Shown: positions 60,406-64,000 of the stretch, in pieces
How the letters are laid out: each line of letters opens with the position of its first letter
Position numbering within the stretch: position 1 is the stretch's first letter
Source of the DNA: Rhodocyclales bacterium
GTDB lineage: Bacteria; Pseudomonadota; Gammaproteobacteria; Burkholderiales; Rhodocyclaceae
Reading direction: 5' to 3'
DNA: 64,000 nt
NCBI GenBank assembly: GCA_016183655.1
Contig: JACPEH010000020.1
Coordinates: 62,001-126,000 of the forward strand
Position numbers and translations under genes: made by a program
The notes under the pieces: generated by a model
The model's input: the letters and a program-made list of their open reading frames with translations, nothing else
What the model was told of the DNA's origin: nothing
Database searches by the model: none

Positions 60406-61392
60406 ATGCCCGCAGCACCCAACAAACAGAACCTGATCGTCGCCGGCCTCTCGCTGTTCGCGCTGGTGATGATCGTCGCCGCCTACTTCTCGCCGATCTG
60501 GTGGGTCTCGCTGACGGCGCCGAACTACCCGAAGGACGCCTTCCCCGACGGCATCCGCATCCATTTCCACTTCGACGGCGTCTACAACGGCTGCAAGGCG
60601 GCCGGCAAGGGCACGCGGCAGGCCGCCGAGATCCTCGAAAAGGACCTCGACCACACCACCGAGCGCTACAACCCGATCACCGACGCCAAGCAGGACGTGA
60701 ACAAGGGCGCGCAGGGCCTCGACTGCGTGCACGAGATGAACACCATCAACCACTACGTCGGCATGTTCCCGATCGCCACCGGGGCGCCGGTCGAGAAGCC
60801 GCTGGCGAAGTTCTTCTTCGGCTTCTTCGCGGTGATGCTGCTCGCCTTCGCCATCCCGAAGAAGAAGCCGCGGCTGGTCGCGCTGGTCGCCGGCTTCGCC
60901 GGGGTCGCCGCCTGGATGCTGGTCAACCAGTACGGCATGGGCGCGCTCGACCAGCACGTTGCCGACTACATGCAGGAGGCCGGCGCCTTCTTCAAGGAAC
61001 CGGAGAAGATCGCCGTCTGGGGCGAGAACGTGCGCAACGTCTCGCATCTGGTGATCGCCGGGCTGATCGTCGCCATGCTCGTCGTCGTCGCCGGCGTCGC
61101 GCTGCTCAAGCAATTCACGCTGCTGCTGGCGCTGGTGCCGGCCATGCTGCCGGTGTTCTTCGTCGTCACCTACGCCGGCTGGCTGTGGTTCTTCGGCCAC
61201 AACCTGCACCCGTGGGGCGCCTTCACGGTGAAGCCGTTCATGCCCACCGTCTTCGGCGAGGGCAAGGTCGCCCAGTTCTCGACCTACTCGTACCCGTACT
61301 GGGGCTACGGCCTGCTGGTGGCAGCGATGCTCGCGCTGCTGCTGGCGCTGCTGATCCGCCGCAAGCAGATCCGGGAGGGGGCGGTCGAATAG
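60406..61392 (+). CDS. nosB: NosB-type integral membrane protein
   Basis: This 328-residue protein starts MPAAPNKQNLIVAGLSLFAL, with GAGGA upstream. An N-terminal helix is followed by a periplasmic domain (FPDGIRIHFHFDGVYNGCKA, ALDCVHEMNTINHYVGM) and five or six further helices. A protein of this layout lies next to nosZ in clade II (Wolinella-type) clusters and is called NosB; its function is unknown. The His/Cys-rich periplasmic loop could contact copper or haem. Confidence 0.82.
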   Translation: MPAAPNKQNLIVAGLSLFALVMIVAAYFSPIWWVSLTAPNYPKDAFPDGIRIHFHFDGVYNGCKAAGKGTRQAAEILEKDLDHTTERYNPITDAKQDVNKGAQGLDCVHEMNTINHYVGMFPIATGAPVEKPLAKFFFGFFAVMLLAFAIPKKKPRLVALVAGFAGVAAWMLVNQYGMGALDQHVADYMQEAGAFFKEPEKIAVWGENVRNVSHLVIAGLIVAMLVVVAGVALLKQFTLLLALVPAMLPVFFVVTYAGWLWFFGHNLHPWGAFTVKPFMPTVFGEGKVAQFSTYSYPYWGYGLLVAAMLALLLALLIRRKQIREGAVE

Positions 61393-61423
61393 AATAGAGC
61401 TCTCTCGACCTCGCACCGGCACC

Positions 61424-62824
61424 ATGAAACCCGCAGCATCGCTCCGCCAGCTTTCCCGGCTTCCGCTGTTTTCCCGGTTCACGCTCCGCAGCGCCGTCCT
61501 GGCGCTGTCCCTGGCCGCCGGCGTCGCCGCCGGCGCCGCGCTGATCGACGACGATCCGGCGCCGATCAAGGGCGGGCAGGGGATGGGGCAGCCCGCCAAC
61601 TGGGGCAACGCCGACCAGGCGACGCCGCGTCCCGCCGGGCCGCATCGCGGCGACCTGCGGTGGTTCCAGGACCTGGTCGACAAGGCCCCGGCCGGCTCGC
61701 TGCTGAAGCCGCCCGCCGGCACCTACGCCGGGCCGGTGGTGATCGACAAGCCGCTCATCATCGACGGTTCCAACGGCGTAGTCATCGACGGCGGCGGCAA
61801 GGGCACGGTGCTGGTGCTGGAAGGCGGCGAGACGACGCTGCGCGACATCCGCTTGACCAACTCCGGCGCCTCGCACGACAGCGACGACGCCTGCCTCAAC
61901 CTGCGCAAGCACAACAACACCGTCGAGCGGGTGACGATCGACAACTGCCTGTTCGGCATCGACCTGAAGCTGGCCAACGGCAACACCCTCCGCGACAACC
62001 GCATCTCGTCGAAGCCCTTCGACCTCGGCACGCGCGGCGACGCGCTGCGCCTCTGGTACAGCAACAACAACCGCATCGAGGGCAACCAGATCATCGACTC
62101 GCGCGACATGGTCGCCTGGTACTCGAACGACAACCTCTACCTGAACAACGTCGGCCGCCGCAGCCGCTATTCGATCCACTTCATGTTCGCCGCGCGCAAC
62201 ATCGTCGACGGCAACCGCTTCTACGGCAACGCCGTCGGCGTCTACGTCATGTACTCCGGCGGCGGCGCCATCCGCAACAACGTCTTCTCGCACGCCACCG
62301 GCGCCACCGGCATGGCGATCGGCTTCAAGGAAGCCTCCGACGTCACCGTCGAGGGCAACGAGATCATCTACTGCGGCACCGGCATCACCAGCGACATCTC
62401 GCCGTTCGAGCCGGGCAGCCAGCTGATCATCCGCAACAACCGCATCGCCTTCAACGTCATCGGCATCCGCTTCGTTTCCGACCGCGAGGGTCATGTCATC
62501 GAGGGCAACAGCTTCGAGGGCAACATGAGCCACGTCGCCGTCGACGGCGCTGCCGGCGCCATGAGCAACCGCTGGTCGGGCAACTACTGGGACGACTACC
62601 AGGGCTTCGACCGCAACCGCGACAACGTCGGCGACCGGCCGCACGAGCACTACGCCTTCGCCGACCAGATCTGGATGGAGTTCCCGGCGGCGCGCTTCTT
62701 CCGCAACTCGCCGGTGATGGAGTCGCTCGACTTCCTCGAACGGCTGGCGCCGTTCTCGACGCCGACGCTGATCCTGCGCGACGAGGCGCCGATCTTCAAC
62801 AAACCGGCCGGAGCGAAATCATGA
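61424..62824 (+). CDS. nosD: NosD, periplasmic copper-site maturation factor
   Basis: This 466-residue protein has an N-terminal signal/anchor (LRSAVLALSLAAGVAAGAAL) and a right-handed parallel beta-helix: repeating NxxxxN and G-rich turns (GNTLRDNRISSKP, NNRIEGNQIIDSRD, GNRFYGNAVGVYVMYSGGG). It is the CASH/NosD family and works with the NosFY ABC transporter to build CuZ. It overlaps nosG by 4 nt. The ribosome site is weak. Confidence 0.93.
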   Translation: MKPAASLRQLSRLPLFSRFTLRSAVLALSLAAGVAAGAALIDDDPAPIKGGQGMGQPANWGNADQATPRPAGPHRGDLRWFQDLVDKAPAGSLLKPPAGTYAGPVVIDKPLIIDGSNGVVIDGGGKGTVLVLEGGETTLRDIRLTNSGASHDSDDACLNLRKHNNTVERVTIDNCLFGIDLKLANGNTLRDNRISSKPFDLGTRGDALRLWYSNNNRIEGNQIIDSRDMVAWYSNDNLYLNNVGRRSRYSIHFMFAARNIVDGNRFYGNAVGVYVMYSGGGAIRNNVFSHATGATGMAIGFKEASDVTVEGNEIIYCGTGITSDISPFEPGSQLIIRNNRIAFNVIGIRFVSDREGHVIEGNSFEGNMSHVAVDGAAGAMSNRWSGNYWDDYQGFDRNRDNVGDRPHEHYAFADQIWMEFPAARFFRNSPVMESLDFLERLAPFSTPTLILRDEAPIFNKPAGAKS

Positions 62825-63696
62825 GCGACCTGCCCGAACAGAATTCCGACGACGAACTGCAGCCGCCGCCCGGCGCGCAGCGGCCGAGAGTGCCGGTGCG
62901 CAAGGAAGCCGCCCGGCGCAAGTTCATCCGCAGCGCGGTGCTGACCTGCGGCGTCATCGGCATCTCGCTGGCCGGCTGGATTCCCGTGGCCCGGGCGCAG
63001 AAGACCCGCCTGCGGCCGCCCGGCGCGCTGGAGGAGCACGACTTCCTCTCCTCCTGCATCAAGTGCGGGCAGTGCGTGCAGGTCTGTCCGGTGGCGGCGA
63101 TCAAGCTCGGCGACCTCGACGAGGGCTTCGGCCTCGGCGTGCCCTACATCGACGCCCGCAACCAGGCCTGCGATTTCTCCTGCGACGCCGTGCAGTGCAT
63201 CCTCGCCTGCCCGACCGGCGCGCTGACCTACAAGAAGCCGGACTTCACCAAGAAGCGCGACGGCATGAAGCTGGCGCACGACCCGGTGCTGAAGGCCAAG
63301 GCCAAGGATGTCGAGCCGACGCTCAACCTCAAGGAGCGCATCGGCGTCGCCCGCCTGGCGCATCCCGAGACCTGCCTCGCGGTACAGGGCAAGGGCTTCA
63401 AGGGGCGGGCGCGCGGCGCCGGCTTCAAGGGCACCATGCGCTACATGGAAGTCGACCGCTGGAAGCCGGTGCCGGTCAGGGACCACCCGTACGAGCGCGA
63501 GGTCTGCGACCTGTGCGTCACCGAATGCCCGATCCAGGACGCCATCAAGCTGGAGGAATTCGTCGGGCCGGACGGCAGCAAGCGCCATCGCCCGGTGGTG
63601 CTCGAACAGTGCGTCGGTTGCGGCGTCTGCGAGATGATCTGCCCGGTCGAGCCGGCGGCGATCGTCGTCGACGAGCGCCAGGAATGGAAATCCTGA
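62821..63696 (+). CDS. nosG: NosG, NapG-like iron-sulfur protein
   Basis: This 291-residue protein starts in an ATGA overlap with nosD. ARRKFIRSAV (RR at 32-33) is a Tat-type signal before a hydrophobic segment. Four Cys clusters follow (SCIKCGQCVQVCP; CDFSCDAVQCILACP; CDLCVTECP; CVGCGVCEMICP), predicting four [4Fe-4S] centres as in NapG. With NosH it would pass electrons from menaquinol to the cytochromes. The frame is open upstream inside nosD but the overlap start fits. Confidence 0.93.
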   Translation: MSDLPEQNSDDELQPPPGAQRPRVPVRKEAARRKFIRSAVLTCGVIGISLAGWIPVARAQKTRLRPPGALEEHDFLSSCIKCGQCVQVCPVAAIKLGDLDEGFGLGVPYIDARNQACDFSCDAVQCILACPTGALTYKKPDFTKKRDGMKLAHDPVLKAKAKDVEPTLNLKERIGVARLAHPETCLAVQGKGFKGRARGAGFKGTMRYMEVDRWKPVPVRDHPYEREVCDLCVTECPIQDAIKLEEFVGPDGSKRHRPVVLEQCVGCGVCEMICPVEPAAIVVDERQEWKS

Positions 63697-63697
63697 C

Positions 63698-64000
63698 ATG
63701 GCATCGATGAGCGAACGCATCAAGGTCATGCTCGGCGCCGAGCCGCAGAAGCCGGCCGTGGTCAGCCCGGAAGCGCGCGAGTGGCACGCCATGAAGCGCA
63801 TGAACAAGGACGACTTCCTGGCGATGAAGGAGCACGCGCGCGAGCACCAGATCGTCTCGCACAAGTGGCGCAACCGCCGCTGGGCGGTGCTGCTGGTCGC
63901 CAACCTCTTGTTCACCTTCTCCTTCTGGCTCGACATCCAGATGCTCGAAGGCGCGCTGACCGCATCGCGCTTCGTCGGCTTCCACCTGATCGACCTCAAC
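63698..64000 (+). CDS. NosH-like (NapH-type) membrane protein, 5' part, cut by window edge
   Basis: About 101 residues are present. A hydrophilic N-terminus (MASMSERIKVMLGAEPQKPA) precedes a membrane helix (WAVLLVANLLFTFSFWLDIQ). It directly follows nosG by one base. The location and the first helix fit NosH, the NapH-type quinol dehydrogenase of clade II nos clusters; the diagnostic iron-sulfur motifs lie beyond the edge, so the call is provisional. Confidence 0.6.
   Translation, partial: MASMSERIKVMLGAEPQKPAVVSPEAREWHAMKRMNKDDFLAMKEHAREHQIVSHKWRNRRWAVLLVANLLFTFSFWLDIQMLEGALTASRFVGFHLIDLN

Noticed and set aside
1-64000. CRISPR arrays, tRNA, rRNA or insertion sequences
   Set aside because: No regularly spaced direct repeats, tRNA cloverleaf ends, rRNA cores or transposase motifs were found on either strand.

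Overview
The window reads as chromosomal DNA of a GC-rich betaproteobacterium, most likely of the order Rhodocyclales (Dechloromonas/Azospira/Azonexus-like). This is an inference from three things: a biotin-independent malonate decarboxylase operon, a large mostly anaerobic-type cobalamin cluster, and a clade II (Sec-exported) nitrous oxide reductase locus with its own c-type cytochromes, beside a zapA-6S RNA arrangement of the proteobacterial kind. No rRNA, tRNA, CRISPR array or insertion sequence was seen.

Region 1 (1-7 kb) handles propionyl-/methylmalonyl-CoA and malonyl-CoA. The minus strand carries methylmalonyl-CoA mutase, its GTPase chaperone MeaB and the start of propionyl-CoA carboxylase beta. 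Divergently lie a GntR/FCD regulator, an enoyl-CoA hydratase and a malonyl-CoA decarboxylase.

Region 2 (7-18.6 kb) is a malonate utilisation unit on the minus strand: a TRAP transporter (dctP-dctQ-dctM) followed by mdcA-C-D-E-G-B-H, bracketed by two TauE/SafE permeases. A divergent GntR regulator lies next to three, possibly four, operator-like copies spaced exactly 21 bp apart.

Region 3 (18.6-19.9 kb) is a housekeeping segment: an EVE-domain protein, a 6S RNA, zapA and a small coiled-coil gene.

Region 4 (19.9-48 kb) is devoted to vitamin B12. A cobalamin riboswitch precedes btuB-btuC-btuD-btuF-cobO, then a CobN-like chelatase subunit with a signal-peptide-like segment and a C-terminal membrane anchor, an ExbB/MotA-like channel gene and a DUF2149 gene, then tlpA and cobB. 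After a Tim44-like gene, the minus strand carries cbiM-N-Q-O, cobM, cbiX, cbiC, cbiD, cobL, cobI, a split cbiG and cobJ, behind a second riboswitch. Four palindromic or low-complexity repeat elements sit at gene junctions inside these B12 operons. The 44.8-48 kb part carries msrB, an internally deleted araC remnant, a peroxiredoxin, a Cys-motif hypothetical gene and a methyltransferase.

Region 5 (48-55.8 kb) has a third cobalamin riboswitch in front of a TonB-dependent receptor, then tonB-exbB-exbD in which tonB is frameshifted and exbD lacks its membrane helix. A further TonB-dependent receptor overlaps a sialidase-fold exported protein.

Region 6 (55.9-64 kb) is the nitrous oxide reductase locus: nosZ, a monohaem and a dihaem cytochrome c, nosB, nosD, nosG and the start of a nosH-like gene. 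FNR/DNR-type boxes precede nosZ and both cytochrome genes.

Together the B12 genes import and make the cofactor used by methylmalonyl-CoA mutase in region 1. The malonyl and propionyl modules both feed central metabolism. The nos locus gives the cell a terminal reductase for N2O.
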